Translations under genes and position numbers: made by a program | NCBI RefSeq assembly: GCF_004025585.1 | Contig: NZ_QTZO01000008.1 | Location: 100,595-164,594 of the forward strand | DNA from: Pseudodesulfovibrio sp. S3 | GTDB taxonomy: Bacteria > Desulfobacterota > Desulfovibrionia > Desulfovibrionales > Desulfovibrionaceae | Reading direction: 5' to 3' | DNA length: 64,000 nt | Shown: positions 18,768-26,201 of the stretch, one piece after another | How the letters are laid out: every line of letters starts with the position of its first letter | Numbering within the stretch: the stretch's first letter is position 1 | Notes under the pieces: generated by a model | What the model was told of the DNA's origin: nothing | Database searches by the model: none | What the model saw: only the letters and a program-made list of their open reading frames with translations

Positions 18768-20153
18768 ATGAGCAGCAAGAAAAAACTCGAATACGAACCC
18801 AAGACCGCCTGGGAGACCTATGCCTCCAAGGCGCACCTCAAGGCCATGGACAGCCTGGCCAGGGATTACGTGCAGTTCCTGAGCACCTGCAAGACCGAGC
18901 GGCTGGTCATGGACTATGTCCGCGGCAGGGTGGAGAAGGCGGGTTTCGTGGATGACCTCCGGGCTCCCCTGGCATTTCGTTTCAATCGCAACAAGACCTG
19001 TTTCCTGGCGCGCAAGGGCAGACGTCCCCTGTCCGAGGGGTTCCGGCTGATCGGCGCCCATGCCGATTGCCCGCGTCTCGATCTCAAGCAGCGTCCCCTG
19101 TACGAGGACACGGAAATTTGTCTGGCCAAGACCCATTATTACGGCGGGATTCGCAAGTATCAGTGGTTGACCATCCCCCTTGCCCTGCATGGTACCGTGG
19201 TCAAGAAATCCGGCGAAGTGGTCACGGTTTGCATAGGCGAAAACCCCAAAGACCCCGTATTCACCATCACCGACCTCCTGCCGCACCTGGCGTACAAGGA
19301 AGTGGTCAAGAAGGTGGAAGATGCCTTTGACGCGGAAAAACTCAATCTGATCATGGGGCAGTCTCCTGTTCCCTCCGGTAAGGATGACGACGACAAGGCC
19401 AAGGAGCCGGTCAAGCGCAAGGTGCTTGAGATCCTCAACAAGCGCTACGGCATCGATGAATCCGACTTCTTCAGCGCGGAGATGCAGGCGGTTCCGGCCG
19501 GTCCCGCCCGTTTCGTCGGAGTGGATGAATCCATCATCGGCGGCTACGGCCAGGATGACAGGTCCAGCGTGTTTTGCGCGCTGGAGGCGCTTTTGGCCGA
19601 ACCCGAACCGGAATACGCTCAGATCGTGCTGTTCTGGGACAAGGAAGAGATCGGTTCGGACGGCGCCACCGGGGCCAAGTCCTATTTCTTCGAATATTGC
19701 ATGGAAGAGCTGGTCGAGGCGTGGGAGCCAGGCGCACGCCTGTCCCAGATATTCATGAACGGCTCAGCTCTTTCCGCCGACGTATCCGCTGCCATGGACC
19801 CGGATCACAAGGACGTGTACGAGCCGCTCAACGCTGCAAAGCTCGGATACGGTCCGTGTTTCAACAAGTTCACCGGTCATCGTGGCAAGGTGGGAGCCAA
19901 CGATGCCCACCCGGATTTCATTGCCTGGCTGCGTCACATCTTCGATGATGCGGGCATCCCGTGGCATATGTCCGAACTGGGCAAGGTGGACATCGGGGGC
20001 GGCGGCACCGTGGCCAAGTTCCTGGCCGTGTACGGCATGGATGTCATCGATGTGGGCGTCGCCGTGCTCTCGATGCATTCGCCCTTCGAATTGACGAGCA
20101 AGGCGGACATGTATGCATGCACTCTCGCTTTCAGGGAGTTCCTGAAGCGGTAG
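18768..20153 (+). CDS. M18-family aspartyl-type aminopeptidase
   Basis: The 461-residue metallopeptidase has the M18 metal and catalytic motifs in order: GAHADCPRLDLK (His-x-Asp), FWDKEEIGSDGATG (catalytic and metal Glu), and a C-terminal VAVLSMHSPFELTSKADMY carrying the last His ligand. It removes N-terminal, often acidic, residues from peptides in the cytoplasm using two metal ions. The length and the inserted segment around residues 205-220 match the larger bacterial M18 class. It lies nine bases after selA and is probably co-transcribed. Confidence 0.93.
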   Translation: MSSKKKLEYEPKTAWETYASKAHLKAMDSLARDYVQFLSTCKTERLVMDYVRGRVEKAGFVDDLRAPLAFRFNRNKTCFLARKGRRPLSEGFRLIGAHADCPRLDLKQRPLYEDTEICLAKTHYYGGIRKYQWLTIPLALHGTVVKKSGEVVTVCIGENPKDPVFTITDLLPHLAYKEVVKKVEDAFDAEKLNLIMGQSPVPSGKDDDDKAKEPVKRKVLEILNKRYGIDESDFFSAEMQAVPAGPARFVGVDESIIGGYGQDDRSSVFCALEALLAEPEPEYAQIVLFWDKEEIGSDGATGAKSYFFEYCMEELVEAWEPGARLSQIFMNGSALSADVSAAMDPDHKDVYEPLNAAKLGYGPCFNKFTGHRGKVGANDAHPDFIAWLRHIFDDAGIPWHMSELGKVDIGGGGTVAKFLAVYGMDVIDVGVAVLSMHSPFELTSKADMYACTLAFREFLKR

Positions 20154-20176
20154 GGCGTTACCTTGGTAGACAGTGA

Positions 20177-20210
20177 AAAAGGGCTGCCGGAGTGTTCCGG
20201 CAGCCCTTTT
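20177..20210. terminator. Bidirectional terminator between M18 peptidase and Sel1 lipoprotein
   Basis: A 15-bp stem (AAAAGGGCTGCCGGA and its complement, 20177-20191 with 20196-20210) with loop GTGT has A and T runs at its two ends, so it works in both directions. Confidence 0.95.
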
Positions 20211-20227
20211 TGCTTGGGATTGATCTG

Positions 20228-20770
20228 TTATTGATACAGGGCGGCGAGGCCGTCCTTGGTCAGGAGTTCGTCCTTGACCGGGAAGCCAGCCTTCTTGGCC
20301 TGTTCCATCCAGTGCAGGGCCTGGGTCAGGTCCTTCTGCACACCCAGTCCGGCGGCGTAGAGATTTCCCAGATAGTACATGGCCGTGTCGTTTCCGTTGA
20401 CGGCCGAGGCCTTGATCAGTTCTGCGCCCTTGGCCGGGTCTTTGGGGACGCCGTCTCCGTAGATGTTGAACAGGCCGAGCATGAGCTGGGCGTCTTCCTG
20501 TTCCTGGGCAACGGCCTGCTCAAGCAGGCTGGCGGCCTTGGCGTAGTCCTGCTGGACCCCCTGGCCTTCCGCGTACATGACGGCCAGGTGGTACATGGCG
20601 TCGGCATTGCCCTCCACGATGGCTTCGTCATATTTCATCTTGGCGGTGGCATAATCCTTTTCCAGGTATGCCTTGGTTCCCTGGCGTTCCATCATGGAGC
20701 TCGTGCAGCCTGTCAGGAGGAGTACAATCGTGGACAGGAGCAGGGTGTATTTCATTACATGTATTTTCAT
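20228..20770 (-). CDS. Sel1-repeat (TPR-like) lipoprotein
   Basis: The 180-residue product has a lipoprotein signal with lipobox LLTGC (Cys at about residue 22). It then has three or four Sel1-like repeats of about 36 residues; typical pieces are AMYHLAVMYAEGQGVQQDYAKA and AMYYLGNLYAAGLGVQKDLTQA. Sel1 repeats form an alpha-solenoid for protein contacts, here on a membrane anchor. It follows the second fecR gene on the minus strand by 51 bases and is probably co-transcribed. The ATG is preceded by GAAGGAAG. The partner is unknown. Confidence 0.9.
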   Translation of the reverse strand: MKIHVMKYTLLLSTIVLLLTGCTSSMMERQGTKAYLEKDYATAKMKYDEAIVEGNADAMYHLAVMYAEGQGVQQDYAKAASLLEQAVAQEQEDAQLMLGLFNIYGDGVPKDPAKGAELIKASAVNGNDTAMYYLGNLYAAGLGVQKDLTQALHWMEQAKKAGFPVKDELLTKDGLAALYQ

Positions 20771-20821
20771 CTCGGTCTTCCTTCTCTAAATGTTATCGAG
20801 GCGGTCGGGCTCTTGGTCGGC

Positions 20822-21733
20822 TTAGTAGCCGCCACCACCATCGCCACCACCGCCGAGACCTCCGTCGGCGTTCTTGTCACGATCGCTTTCCGCGCTCTTC
20901 TGGCCGGTCGTCTGCAGGGATATGCTGTGGATGCCGGCGTAGCTGGGTTTATCGTCGACGGTGCCGAGATCTCCTTTGGTCCGGTCGACGGTAGCCGCGA
21001 AGGCCGCAACCTTGCGGTCGAGATCCTTTTCATCCGTAGTGGAAGCGCCGGTCTCTCCCTGTGTGGTCTGCGGGGCAGCCTTGACCACTCTGGCGCGGGT
21101 TGCCGGATCGGTGGGGGCCGGGTTGCTCAGTTGGCCGTCAGGAGTGGCTTTGACCGAGAATCCGGCCTGGGTGATGGTCTTTTGGTCCTGCGGCGTGGAA
21201 ACGTCGACCTGGTGACCGGGGGTCATTCCCAAGACACCGACTTCTTCCTGTGCCGGCGCGACTTCGGCAAACACCTCGGTGCCCCGGATGCCGATGGTCG
21301 TTGTGGGTGTTTGCAGGGCAAAGGCGTCGGGATTCTGCTTGACGATCTGGCCTGTCACGTAGCGGAAGGTGCCGGTTCCCATCTTGAAGAGCATTTTGGA
21401 TGCGGACGCGGTGTCGGAGTATACGTAATCGTCAAGTGACGTGCTGGAATCCGCACCTTGCGAGAAAACGGATTTGTCTTTGAAAACGATTTCGACATTG
21501 CTTCTGGAGCCCGTGACGATTACGTCTTTGGGAATGACCTGTTTGTTCAGGTCCAGTTTGCGCGATGTGCCGTCAGGCTGCTGTGCGGTAACCGTTCCCA
21601 TCAGGAATACGACCTCGCCGATTGCATCCGGAAAATCATCTGCCGTCTCCGCAGCGGAAGCCGCAACTGGAGCGAGGCAGACAAGAAAGGCTGCCACCAG
21701 TAAAAAATGTGTAAATTTCCCAAATTTCCTCAT
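20822..21733 (-). CDS. FecR-domain periplasmic protein with Gly-rich C-terminus
   Basis: The 303-residue protein has a Sec signal (cleavage near AASAAE). A FecR domain follows at about residues 35-150, with TPTTTIGIRGTEVFAEV. A linker with Thr/Gln-rich parts leads to a C-terminus ending GGLGGGGDGGGGY. I chose ATG at 21733 with GGAGGGGG upstream. It is a paralogue of the protein at 660-1652: both contain the pattern FKxGTGTFRxxTGxIVKxNP and the IGIRG block. No FecI or TonB-dependent receptor is nearby. It precedes the Sel1 lipoprotein gene. Confidence 0.87.
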   Translation of the reverse strand: MRKFGKFTHFLLVAAFLVCLAPVAASAAETADDFPDAIGEVVFLMGTVTAQQPDGTSRKLDLNKQVIPKDVIVTGSRSNVEIVFKDKSVFSQGADSSTSLDDYVYSDTASASKMLFKMGTGTFRYVTGQIVKQNPDAFALQTPTTTIGIRGTEVFAEVAPAQEEVGVLGMTPGHQVDVSTPQDQKTITQAGFSVKATPDGQLSNPAPTDPATRARVVKAAPQTTQGETGASTTDEKDLDRKVAAFAATVDRTKGDLGTVDDKPSYAGIHSISLQTTGQKSAESDRDKNADGGLGGGGDGGGGY

Positions 21734-21777
21734 GGATTTTCCCCCTCCAGGCTGATGTTGTATCGTTATGTCATAGT

Positions 21778-21805
21778 TTATTACCATAGTTGTAAAATAG
21801 GTCAA
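21778..21805 (-). promoter_or_regulatory. Putative promoter of the second fecR gene
   Basis: TTGACC (21800-21805), a 16-base spacer and TAATAA (21778-21783) on the minus strand, about 45 bases upstream of the ATG. Confidence 0.55.
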
Positions 21806-21819
21806 TTAGTTTGACCTAT
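21797..21819. promoter_or_regulatory. Perfect 9-bp inverted repeat, candidate operator
   Basis: ATAGGTCAA-N5-TTGACCTAT overlaps the -35 box of the second fecR gene and lies in the 255-bp region shared with divergent selB. Confidence 0.55.
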
Positions 21820-21988
21820 ATTTGCCTGTTCCTCAGGCACTGCAATGAGAGTATATGAATATTCTTTACAATGCCGTTCGTGTCAAACCCCAGTCATAAT
21901 CTGCGTTCTTGTTACCCGGCCTTTTTTTCACTACCATGGGTTGTTCTACGCACGAACAACAACCAATATCTTTTGGGGACTACATACT

Positions 21989-23896
21989 ATGCCCGTTATC
22001 ATGGGAACAGCCGGTCACATCGACCATGGCAAGACCACACTCATCAAGGCTCTCACCGGTATCGATTGCGATCGGTTGTCCGAGGAAAAGAAGCGCGGTA
22101 TCACCATTGAACTCGGTTTCGCCTTTCTTGATCTCGGAGCTGACGAACGGCTCGGCATCGTGGATGTCCCCGGTCATGAGAAATTCGTCAAAAACATGGT
22201 CGCCGGTGCTGCGGGTGTGGACTTCGTCATCCTGGTCATCGCCGCAGACGAGGGCATCATGCCCCAGACCCGTGAGCATCTGGAAATATGCCAGTTGCTC
22301 GGCGTCACCACCGGGTTGGTGGCCCTGACCAAGACCGACATGGTGGATGCGGAGTGGCTTGAAATGGTCGAGGGGGAGGTGGCCGAGTATCTCGAACCGA
22401 CATTTCTTGGGGGTGTCCCCATCCTGCCTGTTTCCGCCCATACCGGAGAAGGTCTGGACAGGCTCAAGCAGGAACTGCGGAAGCTGATAGCCGAATTCAA
22501 ACCCCGGCGGCGTTCGGACCTGTTCAGGCTGCCCGTGGACCGGGTGTTCACCATGAAGGGGCATGGGACCGTGGTTACCGGAACCATGATCTCCGGGTCC
22601 ATTTCCGTGGGGGACGACGTGGTTCTCTATCCCGGCGGGACCGGGTCAAAGGTGCGCGGATTGCAATCCCACGGCGAAAACGTGGAGACCGCCCAGGCAG
22701 GTCGGCGCACTGCCGTGAATCTGCATGGGCTGGAGGTGGACGATATCCGCCGCGGCGATGTTGTTGCCCGGCCCGGTTCGCTGTTTCCGTCCGAGGTATG
22801 GGATATCGAATTGACCGTGCTTGAATCGTCGCACCTGCCCCTCAAGCACCGCAAGGAAATCCATTTTCACCACGGGGCGCGTGAGGTTCTGGCCCGAATT
22901 TATCTGTTGGACCGCGATGAACTCAAGCCCGGAGAAACCGCCATTTGCCAGGCGAGGTTTGCCGAACCGTTGGCCGGGGTGTTCGGGGACCGTATCGTGC
23001 TTCGGTCCTTCTCGCCGCTCAGGGCGTTCGCAGGCGGGCGGGTCGTCGGGCCGTCAGGCCATCGGATTAAACGGTTCTCAGCTGATGTGGAACGGTTGAA
23101 TCTGTTGGCGAGCCAGACCCCTGAAGATGTGGCCGCAGCCCAGCTGGAGCTGGCCGGACCCGCGGGGGTGGGTTTTGCCGAGTTGCTGACCATGACAAAC
23201 CTGGAGACCAAGGGGTTGGAAAAGTCTTTGGGGGTGCTCAGCGGCCAGCAGAGGGCGGTGTTGTTCGACAAGGAGACCCGGCGGTATGCCGGGGGCGAAA
23301 TGGTCGGTCAATTGGCCGAGGACCTGCTCCTCTATCTGCGGGATTTCCATGCCAGGGAATCCATGAAGCCCGGAGTGCAGCGCGGGGAGCTGGCCTCATC
23401 CTGGGGCAGGGCCCTGCCTTCGAAACTGTTTCATTTCATCTTGGAGCGGTTGCTCAGGAAGGGTGACATCGAGGCCGATCAGGAAGTGCTCAAACTCAAG
23501 GGGCACACGATTTCCCTGGCTTCGGATCAGGAGAAAGTCCACAAGACCATCCTGGCCGCATACCGGGAGGGCGGGGCCACGCCGCCGAATTTGAAGGACG
23601 TGCTGGAGCCTCTGGGCATGACCGCAAAGCAGGCCGGGAGCGTGCTCAAGCTGTTGCAGGACCAGGGGGAGCTCAAGCGTCTGACGGGCGACATGTATTA
23701 TCACTGTGCCGCCTTGGACGGCATTCAAGAAAAAATCGTGGGCTTCTTCCAGGATCATCGGGAGATGTCGGCCCCGGATTTCAAGGATATGACGGGGCTG
23801 TCGCGCAAGTATCTCATTCCTGTGCTGGAGTACTTCGACAAGGAAAAGCTGACTGTTCGGGTCGGGGACGTCCGGCATTTGCGCAAACGCTCTTGA
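21989..23896 (+). CDS. selB: Selenocysteine-specific translation elongation factor
   Basis: The 635-residue protein begins with an EF-Tu-like GTPase: G1 GHIDHGKT, G3 DVPGHEKF, G4 TKTD. Beta-barrel domains follow (HGTVVTGTM), then a C-terminal array of winged-helix domains that read the SECIS hairpin in mRNA. It delivers Sec-tRNA(Sec) to UGA codons. I chose ATG at 21989, which starts exactly at the conserved [17 protein letters not shown], with TTGGGGA upstream; the frame runs back 48 more codons without homology. It is about 3 kb from selA, separated by the peptidase and a minus-strand pair. Confidence 0.97.
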   Translation: MPVIMGTAGHIDHGKTTLIKALTGIDCDRLSEEKKRGITIELGFAFLDLGADERLGIVDVPGHEKFVKNMVAGAAGVDFVILVIAADEGIMPQTREHLEICQLLGVTTGLVALTKTDMVDAEWLEMVEGEVAEYLEPTFLGGVPILPVSAHTGEGLDRLKQELRKLIAEFKPRRRSDLFRLPVDRVFTMKGHGTVVTGTMISGSISVGDDVVLYPGGTGSKVRGLQSHGENVETAQAGRRTAVNLHGLEVDDIRRGDVVARPGSLFPSEVWDIELTVLESSHLPLKHRKEIHFHHGAREVLARIYLLDRDELKPGETAICQARFAEPLAGVFGDRIVLRSFSPLRAFAGGRVVGPSGHRIKRFSADVERLNLLASQTPEDVAAAQLELAGPAGVGFAELLTMTNLETKGLEKSLGVLSGQQRAVLFDKETRRYAGGEMVGQLAEDLLLYLRDFHARESMKPGVQRGELASSWGRALPSKLFHFILERLLRKGDIEADQEVLKLKGHTISLASDQEKVHKTILAAYREGGATPPNLKDVLEPLGMTAKQAGSVLKLLQDQGELKRLTGDMYYHCAALDGIQEKIVGFFQDHREMSAPDFKDMTGLSRKYLIPVLEYFDKEKLTVRVGDVRHLRKRS

Positions 23897-23927
23897 CACG
23901 GTCAACCTCTCACTTTAGGCCAAGGAT

Positions 23928-24680
23928 ATGAATAGCCGCATACAGAGTTTCACGACCGTTCTGCTGTTTCTTTTTCTCCTTTCCGGGTGTGGAGTCAGAT
24001 CCACTGGCGGAACAGCTTCCGATCGCGCCACGGCGCAGGCCATGGTGGACGTCGCTTCCCAGATGCTTCAGGATTCCCTGGACAGGGACGAGAAGGGAGT
24101 GCTCCGAAAGCTGATCAGTGAAGCCAAGGGCATCATGATCATGCCTGCCATGGGCGATGTGAGTTTCATATTTTCCCTCGGCGGCGGTAACGCGCTTCTG
24201 CTTGCCAATACCGACAAGGGGTGGACAGGTCCGGTATTCATGTCCAAGGGGACCGTGGGTTGGGGCTTGCAGGCGGGAGTTTCCAAACAGTCCGGCCTCC
24301 TGCTGTTCATGCACGAGGATGATGTCCGCTATGTGGTGCAGACCGGCGGTGTTTTCAGGGGACAGGCCCGGATCGTTGCTATCACCACCGATTACGAATA
24401 TAATGAAACGCCCGAGTTTTACGAATCCGGGGATGTCTATTTTGTGGGTGAGTACAGCGGTCTGTATGCCGGAGTCGCTTTGAGCGGCGGCGGTTTTTCC
24501 GATCGGCTCAGCCTGAATGAGGCCTTTTCCGGCGTGGATGGTGGCGGTCCGAGAACCATTCTTTATGACAAGGGCCTTCAGCCTTACGGCGCGGAGCGGC
24601 TGATCTCGCTGCTCAGTCAGGCTGGGAGTTCTTCACAAATGGAAAAAGAAAAGGACGGAACCGAAGTTCCGTCCGAATAA
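23928..24680 (+). CDS. SYLF/YSC84-domain lipoprotein
   Basis: The 250-residue product has a lipobox LLSGC at about residue 21. A SYLF (DUF500, Ysc84-type) domain covers most of the protein, with the typical LISEAKGIMIMPAMGDVSFI, GWTGPVFMSKGTVGWGLQAG and VSKQSGLLLFMHEDD. SYLF domains bind phosphoinositides in eukaryotes; the bacterial lipoproteins are of unclear envelope function. It starts 31 bases after selB. Its last codons (KEKDGTEVPSE) are formed by a hairpin that acts as the terminator of the convergent tRNA-His gene. Confidence 0.9.
   Translation: MNSRIQSFTTVLLFLFLLSGCGVRSTGGTASDRATAQAMVDVASQMLQDSLDRDEKGVLRKLISEAKGIMIMPAMGDVSFIFSLGGGNALLLANTDKGWTGPVFMSKGTVGWGLQAGVSKQSGLLLFMHEDDVRYVVQTGGVFRGQARIVAITTDYEYNETPEFYESGDVYFVGEYSGLYAGVALSGGGFSDRLSLNEAFSGVDGGGPRTILYDKGLQPYGAERLISLLSQAGSSSQMEKEKDGTEVPSE
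24642..24674 (-). terminator. tRNA-His terminator inside the SYLF coding region
   Basis: On the minus strand a 9-bp stem GGACGGAAC / GTTCCGTCC is capped by the very stable tetraloop TTCG and followed by TTTTCTTTTT. It lies wholly within the last codons of the SYLF gene. Confidence 0.88.
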
Positions 24681-24687
24681 GTTCACT

Positions 24688-24764
24688 TGGGGTGAGTGAT
24701 GGGACTTGAACCCACGGCCACCTGGGCCACAACCAGGTGCTCTACCAACTGAGCTACACCCACC
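24688..24764 (-). tRNA. tRNA-His, anticodon GTG
   Basis: The 77-nt gene includes CCA. It has the extra G at position -1 paired with C73, a hallmark of tRNA-His. The acceptor stem is GGTGGGTG against CACTCACC (one G-T pair), the anticodon stem CCTGG / CCAGG, the loop TTGTGGC, and the T arm GTGGGTTCAAGTCCCAT. Confidence 0.97.
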
Positions 24765-24778
24765 GTGTGAGGGGTGGT

Positions 24779-24807
24779 TTTTAAACCAAGCTTTCCCTCG
24801 CGGTCAA
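24779..24807 (-). promoter_or_regulatory. Putative tRNA-His promoter
   Basis: TTGACC (24802-24807), a 17-base spacer and TTAAAA (24779-24784), 15 bases upstream of the tRNA. Confidence 0.6.
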
Positions 24808-24832
24808 GCAAAAGAATCAAAAAAGGTTACAC

Positions 24833-26089
24833 ATGGATAAACTCATCATCGAAGGTGGCGTTCCGTTGCAGGGCAGTATTCAGGTCAGCGGAGCGAAAAA
24901 CGCGGCCTTGCCCATTCTCATGGCCTGTCTTTTGGCTGAGGGGCAGGTCAATCTGAGCAACGTTCCCCGACTTGCCGACATTCGTACTTCATTGAAACTA
25001 ATGAATATTCTAGGGTGCGAGACCTCTTTTGAAGGAAATGAGGTCACCAGTCTGTGCACAGGACTCAAACCAGAGGCCCCGTATGATCTTGTCAAGACCA
25101 TGCGTGCTTCCGTGCTCTGCCTTGGTCCGCTCCTGGCCCGGTTGGGCGAGGCAAAGGTGGCCCTGCCCGGCGGTTGTGCCATCGGCGCACGCCCGGTTGA
25201 TCTGCATTTGCGGGGCTTCGAGCGCATGGGGGCGGAATTCGAGATCACCGAAGGGTACATCAAGGGCTTTTGCAAGTCCGGTCTCAAGGGCGCCCATATC
25301 TCACTGGATTTTCCCACTGTGGGCGGCACCGAAAATATCCTCATGGCCGCGTGTCTGGCCCAAGGCGAAACCGTCATCGAAAACGCGGCGCGGGAACCCG
25401 AGGTGGTCGATCTGGCCAACTTCCTCAATGCCTGCGGTGCGAAAATCACCGGTCAGGGCACCAGTGTTCTCAAGGTGCAGGGGGTATCCTCGCTGCCGGG
25501 TTGTGATTATCGGGTCATGCCCGACCGCATCGAGGCCGGAACCTACATGGTGGCAGCGGCCATTACCGGCGGGGAACTGGAAATCCTGGATTGTCCTTTC
25601 CATGATCTGGACGCGGTCAGTTACAAACTCCGGGAGATGGGCGTCTGGCTCCAGGAGGAGGACGGGTATGTCCTGGTTCGCCGGGCCAATGGATTGCTGG
25701 AAAACGTGGACGTTACCACGCTCCCGCACCCCGGTTATCCCACGGACATGCAGGCGCAGCTCATGGCTTTGATGTGTCTGGGCAAGGGCACCGGCACCAT
25801 TGAAGAGAAAATCTTCGAGAATCGGTTCATGCATGTGCTGGAACTGGTCCGCTTGGGCGCAGACATTCGTCTGAAGGGCCGGACAGCCATGGTACACGGC
25901 GTTTCCCAACTGCGGGGTGCTCCTGTCATGGCCTCCGATCTGAGGGCCAGCGCCTCTCTGGTGCTGGCCGGTCTGGCCGCCAGCGGGACCACCACCATCG
26001 AGCGCATCTATCATCTGGACCGCGGCTACGAGAATATCGAGGCCAAGCTGTCCGGCGTGGGGGCGCGCATCAAGCGGGTCAACGGATAA
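24833..26089 (+). CDS. murA: UDP-N-acetylglucosamine 1-carboxyvinyltransferase
   Basis: The 418-residue enzyme transfers enolpyruvate from PEP to UDP-GlcNAc, the first committed step of peptidoglycan synthesis. The catalytic Cys is C115 in [15 protein letters not shown], at the same number as in E. coli, so fosfomycin sensitivity would be expected from this residue. The N-terminal [11 protein letters not shown] and the C-terminal [16 protein letters not shown] complete the two-domain EPSP-synthase-like fold. The gene is monocistronic with its own terminator, divergent from tRNA-His. Confidence 0.97.
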   Translation: MDKLIIEGGVPLQGSIQVSGAKNAALPILMACLLAEGQVNLSNVPRLADIRTSLKLMNILGCETSFEGNEVTSLCTGLKPEAPYDLVKTMRASVLCLGPLLARLGEAKVALPGGCAIGARPVDLHLRGFERMGAEFEITEGYIKGFCKSGLKGAHISLDFPTVGGTENILMAACLAQGETVIENAAREPEVVDLANFLNACGAKITGQGTSVLKVQGVSSLPGCDYRVMPDRIEAGTYMVAAAITGGELEILDCPFHDLDAVSYKLREMGVWLQEEDGYVLVRRANGLLENVDVTTLPHPGYPTDMQAQLMALMCLGKGTGTIEEKIFENRFMHVLELVRLGADIRLKGRTAMVHGVSQLRGAPVMASDLRASASLVLAGLAASGTTTIERIYHLDRGYENIEAKLSGVGARIKRVNG

Positions 26090-26115
26090 AACCGCTACAG
26101 AAAAGACATTGAATC

Positions 26116-26148
26116 CGACCGGTGCCCAGAGGGTGCCGGTCGTTTTTT
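26116..26148 (+). terminator. Terminator of murA
   Basis: A 12-bp stem with two G-T pairs (26116-26127 with 26131-26142), a 3-base loop and TTTTTT. Confidence 0.92.
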
Positions 26149-26201
26149 CATTGTCGGTTCGGGTCTGGATAAGCCGCCTCCTTCCTGTTAATTGAAAAGG
26201 G

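Noticed and set aside
22627..23350. Short frames antisense to selB
   Set aside because: Shadows of the selB reading frame without their own signals.
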